Source: Candidatus Methylophosphatis haderslevensis (lineage in GTDB: Bacteria > Pseudomonadota > Gammaproteobacteria > Burkholderiales > Rhodocyclaceae). From it: 64,000 nucleotides of DNA. The translations under genes were made by a program, and so were the position numbers. The notes under the pieces are model-generated. The model was not told where the DNA came from, ran no database searches, and saw nothing but the letters and a program-made list of their open reading frames with translations. Below, piece after piece: positions 35,538 to 44,719 of the stretch. The stretch is from the NCBI GenBank assembly GCA_016711925.1, contig JADJSA010000010.1:1-64000 (forward strand), read 5' to 3'. The stretch's first letter is position 1; every line of letters starts with the position of its first letter.

Positions 35538-36734
35538 ATGAATATGGCAGACAAGCGGGAAGTGGTTCTGGTAAGTGCAGTGCGCACGGCGATCGGCGAT
35601 TACGGCGGCACCCTGAAGGATTTCACGCCGTGCGACCTCGCCTCGCGCGTGGTCAAGGAAGCGATCGCCCGCGGCAAGGTCGACGCGACGCAGATCGGCC
35701 ATCTGGTTTTCGGCAACGTGATTCATACCGAAGCGCGGGACATGTACGTATCCCGCGTCGCGGCGCTCAATGCCGGCATGACGAAAGAATCGTGCGCGCT
35801 GACCCTGAACCGGCTGTGCGGTTCCGGTTTTCAGTCGGTCGTGACCGCTGCCAACGCGATCCAGCTAGGCGACACCGATATCGCCGTGGCCGGCGGCGTC
35901 GAAGTGATGAGCCGCAGCGGCTACATGATGCCTGCCGCGCGCTGGGGCGCCCGCATGGGCGACACCAAGATTCTCGACATGATGGTTGGCGCGTTGACCG
36001 ATCCTTTCGAGACGGTGCACATGGGCGTGACCGCCGAGAACGTCGCAGCCAAGTTCGGCATTTCGCGCGACCAGCAGGATGCCTTCGCGGTCGAGAGCCA
36101 CAAGCGGGCGGCCCGCGCAACCGAGGCCGGCCACTTCAAGGACCAGATCCTGCCGATCGAGATCACCACCAAGAAGGGTCCGGTGCAGTTCGTTCTGGAC
36201 GAGCACATCCGTGCCGATGCCAGCGTCGAGGGCATGGCCAAGCTCAAGACGGCGTTCAAGAAGGAAGGCGGCTCGGTCACCCCGGGCAATGCGTCCGGCA
36301 TCAATGACGCGGCTGCCGCAGTGGTGCTGATGGAAGCGTCGGCTGCGGCCAAGGCCGGCCTCAAGCCGCTGGCGCGACTGGTTTCCTACGCGGTTGCCGG
36401 CGTCGAGCCGTCGATCATGGGCACCGGCCCGATCCCCGCGGTGGGCATGGCGCTCAAGCGCGCCGGCCTGAAGGCCTCCGACATGGATGTGATCGAATCG
36501 AACGAAGCCTTTGCCGCGCAGGCGCTGTGCGTGACCAAGGGACTGGAACTCGATCCGGCCAAGGTCAACCCGAACGGCGGCGCCATTGCGCTGGGCCATC
36601 CGCTCGGCGCCACCGGCGCGATTCTGACGGTCAAGTGCGTCTACGAACTGATGCGCACCGGCAAGAAGTACGGCCTGATCACGATGTGCATCGGTGGTGG
36701 CCAGGGTATCGCCGGCATTATCGAACGCCTCTGA
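35538..36734 (+). CDS. Acetyl-CoA acetyltransferase / beta-ketothiolase
   Basis: 398 residues, a complete thiolase: acyl-accepting Cys in NRLCGSGFQS, GHPLGATGA His loop, and CIGGGQGIAGI C-terminal Cys. Condenses acyl-CoA units or cleaves 3-ketoacyl-CoA. With phaC nearby it could feed PHA synthesis (phaA or bktB role), but sequence alone does not separate these. GGAGGG precedes the start. A terminator follows. Confidence 0.93.
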   Translation: MNMADKREVVLVSAVRTAIGDYGGTLKDFTPCDLASRVVKEAIARGKVDATQIGHLVFGNVIHTEARDMYVSRVAALNAGMTKESCALTLNRLCGSGFQSVVTAANAIQLGDTDIAVAGGVEVMSRSGYMMPAARWGARMGDTKILDMMVGALTDPFETVHMGVTAENVAAKFGISRDQQDAFAVESHKRAARATEAGHFKDQILPIEITTKKGPVQFVLDEHIRADASVEGMAKLKTAFKKEGGSVTPGNASGINDAAAAVVLMEASAAAKAGLKPLARLVSYAVAGVEPSIMGTGPIPAVGMALKRAGLKASDMDVIESNEAFAAQALCVTKGLELDPAKVNPNGGAIALGHPLGATGAILTVKCVYELMRTGKKYGLITMCIGGGQGIAGIIERL

Positions 36735-36756
36735 TCGATCCGCTGTGAGTTTGCTG

Positions 36757-36784
36757 ACGCCCCGCCACTTCGCGGGGCGTTTTG
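36757..36784 (+). terminator. Intrinsic terminator of the thiolase gene
   Basis: ACGCCCCGC (36757-36765) pairs with GCGGGGCGT (36772-36780) around a 6-nt loop, followed by a short T run. Confidence 0.88.
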
Positions 36785-36971
36785 CTTTGGGGCACGCTGC
36801 ACCAGAAACTGCTGTGGCTGCACCGCACTGGTGCGACGCGGCATCGTGAACAGCCCGAAACCGGTCGTTCACGACGGCGCAACCCGGTCGCAAGCCTTGG
36901 CATGCTTATCGCTAACTCGACAATGATCAGAAGCGCAGCCGACCGTGCATCGGCGCAACAACGGGAGTGAC

Positions 36972-38387
36972 ATGGCGGGCAATTTCTTCAACGAGATGGT
37001 CGATTCGGACGGGATGGTTCGTCCGCACTATCGCGGCTTTGCCGATTGGCTGCGCGACACACCATCCGAGCGGGTCGCGCGCAAGCGGGCCGAGGCCGAC
37101 ACGCTGTTCCACCGGGTCGGCATTACCTTCGCGGTCTATGGCGAGCAGGAAGGCACCGAGCGGCTGATTCCGTTCGACATCGTGCCGCGGATTCTGCCGG
37201 CGACCGAGTGGAAGGCGCTGTCGGCCGGTTTGCGCCAGCGGGTAAAGACGCTCAACCTGTTTCTGCACGACATCTATCACGACCAAGAGATTCTCAAGGC
37301 CGAACGCATCCCGGCCGAGCACGTATTGAAGAACGCGCAGTACCGCCCCGAAATGCAGGGTCTCGACGTTCCGAACGGCATTTATGCGCACATTGCGGGC
37401 GTCGACATCGTGCGTGCCGGGCAGGGCGAGTTCTACGTGCTTGAAGACAACCTGCGTGTTCCTTCGGGCGTGTCGTACATGCTCGAAGACCGCAAGATGA
37501 TGATGCGGCTGTTTCCGGAGTTGTTCGCGCGCTATTCGGTGGCGCCGGTCGAGCACTATCCGGACATGCTGCTCGACAGTCTGCGCACCGTATCGCCCAA
37601 AGGCGTGGCCGAGCCGGTGGTGGTGGTGCTTACACCCGGGGCCTACAACAGCGCGTATTTCGAGCATGCGTTTCTCGCCCAGCAGATGGGGGTCGAACTG
37701 GTCGAAGGCCAGGATCTGTTCGTCAAGGCAGACGTGGTCTATATGCGCACCACGCAGGGGCCGCGCCGTGTCGACGTCATCTATCGCCGCATCGACGACG
37801 ACTTTCTCGACCCGCTGGTGTTCCGCAAGGATTCCAAGCTCGGGGTGCCCGGCCTGCTCTCGGCCTATCGCAGCGGCAACGTCACGCTGTGCAATGCGAT
37901 CGGCACCGGCGTTGCCGACGACAAGTCGATTTACCCCTACGTGCCCGAGATGGTGCGCTTCTACCTCGGCGAAGAGCCGCTGCTCAACAACGTGCCGACC
38001 TACATGCTGCGCAAACCCGACGATCTCAAGTACGCACTGGCGCATCTGGCGGAACTCGTAGTCAAGGAAGTTCACGGCTCCGGCGGCTACGGCATGCTGA
38101 TCGGCCCGGCTGCGAGCAAGGCGCAGATCGAGGAGTTCCGCAAGCGCATCATCGACGCGCCGGAGAAGTACATCGCGCAGCCGACACTGGCGCTGTCGGC
38201 CTGCCCGACCTTCGTCGAATCCGGCGTGGCGCCGCGTCATATCGATCTGCGCCCCTTTGTCCTGTCGGGGCGCGAAATAAACATGGTGCCGGGCGGCCTG
38301 ACGCGGGTCGCCCTGGGCGACGGCTCTCTGGTGGTCAACTCCTCCCAGGGCGGCGGCACCAAGGACACCTGGGTGCTGGAGAACTGA
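36972..38387 (+). CDS. Circularly permuted ATP-grasp protein of the Anbu locus
   Basis: 471 residues. The family's core blocks are all visible: FHRVGITFAVYGEQEGTERLIPFD, YVLEDNLRVPSGVSYMLEDR, VVVLTPGAYNSAYFEHAFLA, VDVIYRRIDDDFLDP, VKEVHGSGGYGMLIGP and NSSQGGGTKDTWVLEN. ATP-grasp enzymes form amide or peptide-like bonds; this branch is predicted to make or attach a short peptide. ATG 36972 follows GGGAG; a start at 36945 is less likely. The alpha-E gene begins 1 bp after its stop. Confidence 0.92.
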   Translation: MAGNFFNEMVDSDGMVRPHYRGFADWLRDTPSERVARKRAEADTLFHRVGITFAVYGEQEGTERLIPFDIVPRILPATEWKALSAGLRQRVKTLNLFLHDIYHDQEILKAERIPAEHVLKNAQYRPEMQGLDVPNGIYAHIAGVDIVRAGQGEFYVLEDNLRVPSGVSYMLEDRKMMMRLFPELFARYSVAPVEHYPDMLLDSLRTVSPKGVAEPVVVVLTPGAYNSAYFEHAFLAQQMGVELVEGQDLFVKADVVYMRTTQGPRRVDVIYRRIDDDFLDPLVFRKDSKLGVPGLLSAYRSGNVTLCNAIGTGVADDKSIYPYVPEMVRFYLGEEPLLNNVPTYMLRKPDDLKYALAHLAELVVKEVHGSGGYGMLIGPAASKAQIEEFRKRIIDAPEKYIAQPTLALSACPTFVESGVAPRHIDLRPFVLSGREINMVPGGLTRVALGDGSLVVNSSQGGGTKDTWVLEN

Positions 38388-38388
38388 G

Positions 38389-39339
38389 ATGCTGTCGCGT
38401 ACCGCGGATCACCTGTACTGGATGGCGCGCTACACGGAGCGGGCAGAAAATGTCGCGCGCATGCTCGATGTCAATTTCCGCATGTCCTTGCTGCCGCAGA
38501 CGCCCGAACAAATCGAGCAGGGCTGGGGCGCGGTGCTTGGCGTCAATGGCCTGCAGGAGGCTTACAAGGAACGGCACGGCAGCGTGACGCCGGAGAAGGT
38601 CGTGCGCTACATGGTTTTCGATCGCGACAATCCGTCGTCCATCTACTCCTGCCTGTATGCATCGCGCGAGAACATCCGCGCGGTTCGCGGCAGCGTCACG
38701 TCCGAAATGTGGGAGATGCAGAACGCGACCTGGCTCGAGTTCCGTGCCCTCGATCCGGAGAAGGTGCTCGGCAGCGACATCGGCGAGATGTTCGAGTGGG
38801 TGAGGCACCGCTCGCACCTGTCGCGCGGGGTCACCGTCGGAACCATGTTGCAGGACGAGGATTTCCGCTTCATCCGGCTCGGTTCGTTTCTCGAGCGGGC
38901 CGACAACACGGCGCGCATTCTGGACGTCAAGTACCAGGCGATCGAACTCGGTGCCAAGGAAGGCGACGCGGCCTCGGAGTATTACCAGTGGAGCGCGCTG
39001 CTGCGGTCGGTTTCCGGCTTCGCCGCCTATCGCAAGGTCTATCGTGATCTGATCACGCCGCGCCGGGTGGCCGAGCTGCTGGTGCTGCGGGCCGACATGC
39101 CGCGTTCGCTGGCCCGCTCCATGAAGGAGGTCTACACCAACCTCTGCCTGGTGGCCAACAGCCAGTCGGGCGAAACCCAGCGGCGCGCCGGCGAACTGCA
39201 TTCATCGCTGCGTTTCGGCCGCATCGAGGACATTTTCGATGTCGGCCTGCACGATTACCTGACCGCCTTCCTCGGCAAGACCGACGACCTGGGCAATCGC
39301 ATCGCGCGCGACTTCCTGGTGCCCGTGCTCGCCGATTGA
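38389..39339 (+). CDS. Alpha-E domain protein
   Basis: 316 residues, all-alpha. MLSRTADHLYWMARYTERAENVARMLDVN is the diagnostic start of the alpha-E (DUF403) family, with RLGSFLERADNTARILDVKY mid-protein. It nearly always accompanies the circularly permuted ATP-grasp gene and is predicted to work with it. Function unproven. Confidence 0.93.
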   Translation: MLSRTADHLYWMARYTERAENVARMLDVNFRMSLLPQTPEQIEQGWGAVLGVNGLQEAYKERHGSVTPEKVVRYMVFDRDNPSSIYSCLYASRENIRAVRGSVTSEMWEMQNATWLEFRALDPEKVLGSDIGEMFEWVRHRSHLSRGVTVGTMLQDEDFRFIRLGSFLERADNTARILDVKYQAIELGAKEGDAASEYYQWSALLRSVSGFAAYRKVYRDLITPRRVAELLVLRADMPRSLARSMKEVYTNLCLVANSQSGETQRRAGELHSSLRFGRIEDIFDVGLHDYLTAFLGKTDDLGNRIARDFLVPVLAD

Positions 39340-39380
39340 ACGGTGCAGCGGGCCGCCGCAGCGCCCGTCCGGGTGCCCGG

Positions 39381-39422
39381 CGATGCCCTGGAAGCCGCAT
39401 GGATACTGGGTCTTCAGGCATC
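39381..39422. repeat. Dispersed GCCGCATGG-type repeat, copy D
   Basis: Matches the minus strand of 66-107 with three mismatches in 42 bases. Located in the 183-bp gap between the alpha-E and Anbu genes. Confidence 0.7.
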
Positions 39423-39522
39423 CCCGGGAGACGGAATCGGCCCCCGCAAGGCGTTTCGGCAGGTTGTCGCAACGCGCCGTCGCAGCTATGATGCGCCGCT
39501 TGACCCCACCACGAGACTTGCG

Positions 39523-40257
39523 ATGACCTACTGCATTGGCATGCTGCTCGACGCCGGACTGGTGTTCCTGTCGGATTCGCGCACCAATGCCGGCGTCGAC
39601 CAGATCAACACCTTCCGCAAGATGCACCTGTTCGAGCGCCCCGGCGAACGGATCGTCGTGCTGATGACGGCCGGCAATCTCGCCATCTCGCAGAGTCTGG
39701 TGAGCATACTCAAGGAACGCCTGGGCAGCGAAACCGGCGAGCGCAATCTGCACAACGTCGGCAACATGTTCGAGGCCGCCCGCTGCGTCGGCGACGCGGT
39801 GCGCGAGGTGCATCGGCGCGATGCCGACGCGCTGCAGGAGTTTTCGATCGATTTTCATGCCTCGTTCATCATCGGCGGCCAGATCAAGGGCGAGCGGCCG
39901 CGCCTGTTCAGCGTCTACGCGCCGGGCAACTTCATCGAGGCGACGCCGGACACGACGTACTTCCAGATCGGCGAATCGAAATACGGCAAGCCGATCATCG
40001 ATCGCGTGATCCAGCGCGGCACCACCCTCGACGAAGCCGCCAAGTGCGCGCTGATCTCGATGGATTCGACCATCCGCTCGAATTTGTCGGTCGGGCTGCC
40101 GCTCGATCTGGTGTGTGTGCGCACCGACGAGCTGCGAGTGCATTCGCACAAGAACATCGATGCCGACAATGCCTACTTCAGGATGATCCGCAGCCGCTGG
40201 GGCGAGAGCCTGCGCCAGGCGTTCACCGAACTTCCCGACCCCGACTGGCTGCCGTAG
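39523..40257 (+). CDS. Anbu, proteasome-like peptidase
   Basis: 244 residues, the usual Anbu length. It begins MTYCIGMLLDAGLVFLSDSR: after Met removal the catalytic Thr becomes residue 1, with Asp in SDSRTNAG and Lys in FRKMHLFE as expected for an Ntn hydrolase. HASFIIGGQIKGERPRLFSVYAPGNFIEATPDT is another family block. Anbu assembles into open helical rings in studied species; its substrate is not settled. It is the third gene of the ATP-grasp/alpha-E/Anbu locus. The transglutaminase-like gene often found with it is absent here. Confidence 0.92.
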   Translation: MTYCIGMLLDAGLVFLSDSRTNAGVDQINTFRKMHLFERPGERIVVLMTAGNLAISQSLVSILKERLGSETGERNLHNVGNMFEAARCVGDAVREVHRRDADALQEFSIDFHASFIIGGQIKGERPRLFSVYAPGNFIEATPDTTYFQIGESKYGKPIIDRVIQRGTTLDEAAKCALISMDSTIRSNLSVGLPLDLVCVRTDELRVHSHKNIDADNAYFRMIRSRWGESLRQAFTELPDPDWLP

Positions 40258-41102
40258 AAGTAAGCGAGCCGGCGGAGCAGCGAGCACCGCCGGTCCGCTT
40301 GACTATCCCCGTGCTACCGTACTGCCGGCAGGGCGCCCTTGTCGGTATTGAGGCATTCAGGGTGCCCGAACCCGCCGGCACTCTTGCCGTCGAGACCGAT
40401 GTCGAACACGATGTCGTCGGGACGGGTTGCATCGCCGCTCACGCCGCCGATCGTACTCAGGTAGTCGAGACCCAGGTTGTGGCGAACCCGCCAGCCGATG
40501 CGATGGTCGGCACACGACGTATCGCCCGAGACGCCGACGGCGCCGACGATCTTGCCGCCTGCGGCATACATCGCGAGGCCGCCACCAAATACATTGACGC
40601 CACCGATGCGGGTGCCGACCATCGGATCCCACGCCGTCCCGAAGAACGCCGATCTGCCTCCGTACGCGGCTTCGGTGTCGACGGGGTTGCTGTGTTGCAG
40701 GCCGTAAAGGCTGCCGCCCGGCTGCACTGCCGTGTAGAGGTTCGCGGTAGACAGCGCTAGACCGGGAGTGCCGGAGCCATTCAGTTGCGTGTTGGAGAGG
40801 CTGAATGCGTTGGCGGAATTGGCTTTCTGTGCGGAAATCACCCGGCTTCCCGGCCATTGCGAGCCGCTGTCTTCGCCGGAGAAGGCCACCGCGCAGACGG
40901 TGCCGTCGCGCGCGACTATGCTGCCCCACATATGCAGGTTGAGTCCCGAGGTTTCGTCTGCGACGGCGCCAATCAGGGCCGCCTTGAGTTCCGCGTGACC
41001 CGGCAACCCTCGGCATGCCTTCGGCGAAAACTCGGATTGCTGTCTTGCGGCGAGCGCCGATGGCGCGTAAGCGCGCAACGCGCCCACCTTGATGTGCGGC
41101 GA

Positions 41103-42717
41103 TCAGTGCTGTAGGGCTGGGGTGCGCAACGGCAGCAGCGAATCGATTCGGCTGTTCGGGCAGGTGGGCAGTTTTTCCAGGGTCTCGCGCAACCAGGCTG
41201 CCGGGTCGAGCCCGTTGAGCTTTGCAGTGTAGAGCAGGCTCTGAATGGCTGCAGCCCGCTTTCCAGCGCGCTCGGATCCGGTGAAGAGCCAGTTCTTTTT
41301 GCCGATAGCGATCGGCCTGATGGCGTTCTCCACCGGATTGTTGTCGATCGGCAGGCTTCCGTCGCTGGCATACCGGCTCAAGGCTGGCCAGCGCTTCAGA
41401 CTGTAGTCGATCGCCTTCGCCGTGCCCCCCGCCATTGGCCACATTCACCCGCGTTCGCAGCAACCAATCGTGCATGGCTTGGAGTTGCGGCTGCGCTTGG
41501 TCCTGGCGCAGATGCGTGCGTGCCACGCCATCCATGTCGCGGCCTTGCGCCTCGATGGCATACAAGGCGCCGATCCGACGCAACGCCTCCTGCGCAATGG
41601 CATTGGGCTCGGCGGCATTCAGATCGAAGAACTTCCTGCGCGCATGGGCCATACAGCCAAGCTCGGTCAGCCCGTCGGCAAACAAGGCCTTGTAGCCAGC
41701 GTAGTCATCGACCATCAGATGGCCTTGCCAGCCCGAGAGAAACGCTTGGGCATGGGCGCCGGCGCGACTGGGTTGGTAATCGAACACCACGATCGGCGGA
41801 CCCGTCTCCAGCACGTTGCTCCGGTACGCCCACAGATAGGCGCGCTTGGTCTTGCCTCGACCCGGGTCCAGTTGCTTGACCGGTGTTTCATCGGCATGCA
41901 GCACGCGACGTTCGAGCAGCCGCATCGTCAAGCGATCGACCAGCGGCTGCAGGGCCACGCCGATCCGTCCCACCCATTCGGCCATCGTGGTACGCGAGAG
42001 GGTGACCCCATCGCGCGCGGCAATCTGCTCGAGCCGGTACAGCGGCAGATGATCGAGGAACTTGCTGATGGCCACCCAACTCAGCAGCCCCGTGGCCGCC
42101 ATGCCCGCGTCGATCACGGCCGGCGCAATCGGTGCGGCTGACACTGTCTGGCAGGCACGGCAGGCGTACTGCGGGCGGATGTGCCGATGCACGAAGAAGC
42201 GGGCCGGCTCGACATCGAGTTGTTCGCTGATGTCCTCGCCGATCTTGACCAGTTCCTTGCCACAGCGCCCACAGGTGCAGGAGATCGGTTCATGCCGGTG
42301 CTCGAGGCGCGGTAGATGTTCGGGGAGCGGCTGACGGCCGGCGCGCAGGCGAGGCGTGCGGGGCACCTGCGGCTCGCTGGTCGCTGCGGCCTCGGCCTGT
42401 TTCCTGGCCAGTTCGGCCTGGGCGGCGGCGATATCGCTGGCCAGCGTCTCCTGGAACAGATCGCCTGCTTCGGCCGAGAAGGCTTCGCTGCGCGCGCCAA
42501 AGCGCATCCGGCGCAGGTGCGCGAGCTCCAGCGTGAGGGCTTCGATCTTGATCCTGGCGGCGTGAAGCTCGGTGTCGCGGCGGGTGATTAGTTCGCTCAG
42601 CCGAAGCGCTTCGGCTTCTTCTTGTGCCTGGTCGATGAGCTTCTGAACGGTGCCGAGTACCCAATCCGGCAGTGCGGGCGTGGCATTCAGGCGGGCCAGT
42701 TCAGCGTCCAAATTCAT
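41103..42717 (-). pseudogene. tnpC: IS66 transposase TnpC with one frameshift
   Basis: Starts MNLDAELARLNATPALPDW and carries the leucine-zipper-like N-terminal region, zinc-binding CTCGRCGKELVKIGED and YACRACQ, then the DDE domain (VLHADETPVKQLDPG, LMVDDYAGYKALF, GCMAHARRKFFDL). At the C6 run 41425-41430 the frame shifts. The last 110 residues (SLKRWPALSRYASDG, DNNPVENAIRPIAIGKKNWLF, which includes the catalytic Glu) are in the next frame. Removing one base gives a normal protein of about 537 residues. Either an inactive transposase or a homopolymer error. Confidence 0.92.
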
Positions 42718-42814
42718 GCCGATATTATACTCTGGAACAGGCCGAAGAGCCGCATGCACAGGGCCTTTCAGCGATATTTGCCGAGATTCTTCTTGCAGGT
42801 CTTCGTGGCCCGGT

Positions 42815-43156
42815 TCAGACCCGCCAGTGCGCCGGCGCTGGCGCTTCGAGTCGCTGCCAATCGACCCCGCTGACGAGCCATTGCCACTGCAAAGCGCTGA
42901 GGGTAAAGACCGCGGTGTCGGCACGCGGCCAGATGAAGTGTCCCTGATGCAGGCGCCGATGACACAGCCACACGCCGGTGCCATCCCACACCAGAAGCTT
43001 GAGCCGATTCAGACGCCGGTTGCGAAAGGCATAGGCACTGCCATCGCAGGGCGAGCGTCCCAGCGTGTTCTGTATGCGCTGCGACAGTCCGTCGATGCCG
43101 GCGCGCATGTCAATCGGTTCGACAACCAGCCAGACCTGGTGCGGGCTCGGGATCAT
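42815..43156 (-). CDS. tnpB: IS66 accessory protein TnpB
   Basis: 113 residues: VWLVVEPIDMRAGIDGLSQRIQ and GSAYAFRNRRLNRLKLLVWDGTGVWLCHRRL are the classic TnpB (Orf2) motifs. Start overlaps the tnpA stop (ATGA). Confidence 0.95.
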   Translation of the reverse strand: MIPSPHQVWLVVEPIDMRAGIDGLSQRIQNTLGRSPCDGSAYAFRNRRLNRLKLLVWDGTGVWLCHRRLHQGHFIWPRADTAVFTLSALQWQWLVSGVDWQRLEAPAPAHWRV

Positions 43157-43485
43157 GACAGTTGTTTCAAGAACTCGACCAGCAACGGGACACTGCTACC
43201 CGGCAACTCAATTTCCCAACCATCCGGACTGCGCAGGCGCACGACGCTACCCGTTTCCGCCTTGCCCACGCTCACCGGCACCAGGGTCAGCGATGACTTT
43301 GCCGCCGCGATGGTCTGCTTCTCCCGACTGCGCCAGCGATGGAACGCTCGCTCGCTCAGTCCGTTGTTCGCGCAGTATTCGCGCTGCGTCAGATCACTTC
43401 GAACCCAGTTTTGAATGTGCTCTCGCCAGTAAGCCGGTCCGTGTCTCTTCGCCATTCGTCGCCCCTTCGCAAGAGGCGACAACAT
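43153..43485 (-). CDS. tnpA: IS66 accessory protein TnpA
   Basis: 110 residues with a helix-turn-helix (WVRSDLTQREYCANNGLSERAFHRWR) near residues 28-53, as in IS66 Orf1. An alternative start (MAKRHG) lies ten codons in. First gene of the element. Confidence 0.9.
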   Translation of the reverse strand: MLSPLAKGRRMAKRHGPAYWREHIQNWVRSDLTQREYCANNGLSERAFHRWRSREKQTIAAAKSSLTLVPVSVGKAETGSVVRLRSPDGWEIELPGSSVPLLVEFLKQLS

Positions 43486-43814
43486 CGCACGAGTTCAACC
43501 GATGAGTACAGGTGGTCGCGGTGGACGCTTACGATGGCGCGCCTACGATTGCGACGAGACCGACTGAGAATAACAGCCGGCCGGCGAATGTGAATTTCAT
43601 GATTTGCTCCTTGATTTAAATTGATTGAAGCGGCGGCCGTCCGGCGATTTGCTGGGCGGGCGCCAAATTCGTTCGGGATATGGGGAGCCATCCCGGCGCA
43701 GCCTGCAATCGACAGTACGTGAGCTATGGATAGCAGGCCGATCCGGCCAGCGATTCGGGCAAAGGGACTAGGCACAAGGTGCCGAGTGGAGCGCCGCGCT
43801 TTGCGACGCCGGTG

Positions 43815-44714
43815 CTAGCCGCCGAATCGCGTCCTGGAGCCGGCGCCGAGTTCGTGCTGCAACGCGCGAAAGTGATCGAGCCGTCGCGGGTCGATTGCGC
43901 CGCGACCGGCGGCTTCGATCACCGCGCAGCCGGGTTCCGACAGGTGCCGGCAGTCACGGAAACGGCAGCGGCCCAGCAGCGGGCGCATTTCGACGAATGC
44001 CTGCTCGAGCCCGCCCAGCGACAGCCGGGCAAGGCCGAACACCTGCAGGCCCGGGCTGTCGATGAGATTCGAGGCCGCATCGAGCCGGTACATCCGCGTG
44101 CAGGTGGTGGTGTGTTTGCCCGTATCGAGCACCGTCGAGTGTTCGCGGGTCGGCGCATTGGCATGCGGGACCAGCGCATTGACCAGTGTCGATTTGCCCA
44201 TGCCGCTTTGCCCGACCAGCACGCTGGTCTCGTTCGACAGCAGTGCCCGTATTGCCCCGGCATCGCGCCGCGCGGCGATTTCGATGACCGGATAGCCGAG
44301 CCGCCGGAACGGCCCGAGCAGTTTGCGGGCATTTTCGAGTTGGGCCTCGAGGTCGATCTTGTTCAGCACGATCGCCACCTTCATGCCCTGGTCTTCGGCG
44401 GCGGCGATGCAGCGCGATATCAGTTCGTCGGAGAACGACGGTTCGGTGGCGACCACGAGCACGACTTGCGTGGCGTTGGCGGCGATCAGTTTTTCGCGCC
44501 ATTCGTCGCGCCGGAACAGCAGGCTGCGGCGTTCGAGCAGCCGGGCGATCACCCCTTGATCGGCGCTGCGAGCCTCGATTGCCACCCGATCGCCGCAGGC
44601 GTACAGACTGCGCTTGCCGCGCGGAAAACAAGACAGCCGGCTCCCGTCGGCGAGGACGATCTCGTAATGCCGGCCGAATGCGGCGACGATCGTGCCCTCG
44701 ACCGATCGCGTCAA
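43815..44714 (-). CDS. rsgA: Ribosome small-subunit-dependent GTPase A
   Basis: 299 residues from a TTG at 44714, six bases after the M48 protease stop. Circularly permuted GTPase: OB-fold N-terminus, then G4 LNKIDL, G1 GQSGMGKSTLVNAL, G3 DSPGL, and the zinc motif CRFRDCRHLSEPGCAV. Helps 30S maturation. No ATG exists near the expected N-terminus, so the non-AUG start is likely real. Confidence 0.92.
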   Translation of the reverse strand: MTRSVEGTIVAAFGRHYEIVLADGSRLSCFPRGKRSLYACGDRVAIEARSADQGVIARLLERRSLLFRRDEWREKLIAANATQVVLVVATEPSFSDELISRCIAAAEDQGMKVAIVLNKIDLEAQLENARKLLGPFRRLGYPVIEIAARRDAGAIRALLSNETSVLVGQSGMGKSTLVNALVPHANAPTREHSTVLDTGKHTTTCTRMYRLDAASNLIDSPGLQVFGLARLSLGGLEQAFVEMRPLLGRCRFRDCRHLSEPGCAVIEAAGRGAIDPRRLDHFRALQHELGAGSRTRFGG

Positions 44715-44719
44715 AATGC

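Larger units (their letters stand above)
41067..43532 (-). mobile_element. Complete IS66-family insertion sequence, 2466 bp
   Basis: Terminal inverted repeats begin GTAAGCG at both ends (plus strand from 41067; minus strand from 43532) and match at about 19 of 23 positions. Both sides carry the same 8-bp target duplication GATGGCGC (41059-41066 and 43533-43540). tnpA, tnpB and tnpC are in the standard order, reading on the minus strand. tnpC has one frameshift. Confidence 0.96.
40314..43600 (-). pseudogene. GlcG/HbpS-type heme-binding family protein, disrupted by IS66
   Basis: The gene starts at ATG 43600 with MKFTFAGRLLFSVGLVAIVG and is cut at about codon 22. The rest resumes at 41058 and ends at 40314. 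Excising 41067-43532 plus one 8-bp duplicate rejoins the reading frame exactly (GAPSALAARQQSEFSP), restoring a signal peptide with an ALA cleavage site and a protein of about 270 residues. The body shows DETSGLNLHMWGSIVARDG, VISAQKANSANAFSL and GGKIVGAVGVSGDTSCADH, typical of the GlcG/HbpS family. It is inactive unless the element excises, or the signal-less fragment is translated from an internal start. Confidence 0.88.

Noticed and set aside
40357..42984. An 875-codon minus-strand open frame spanning the IS66 region and the heme-binding-type gene
   Set aside because: It joins parts of tnpC to out-of-frame sequence because of the frameshift; only 41430-42717 of it is real TnpC.
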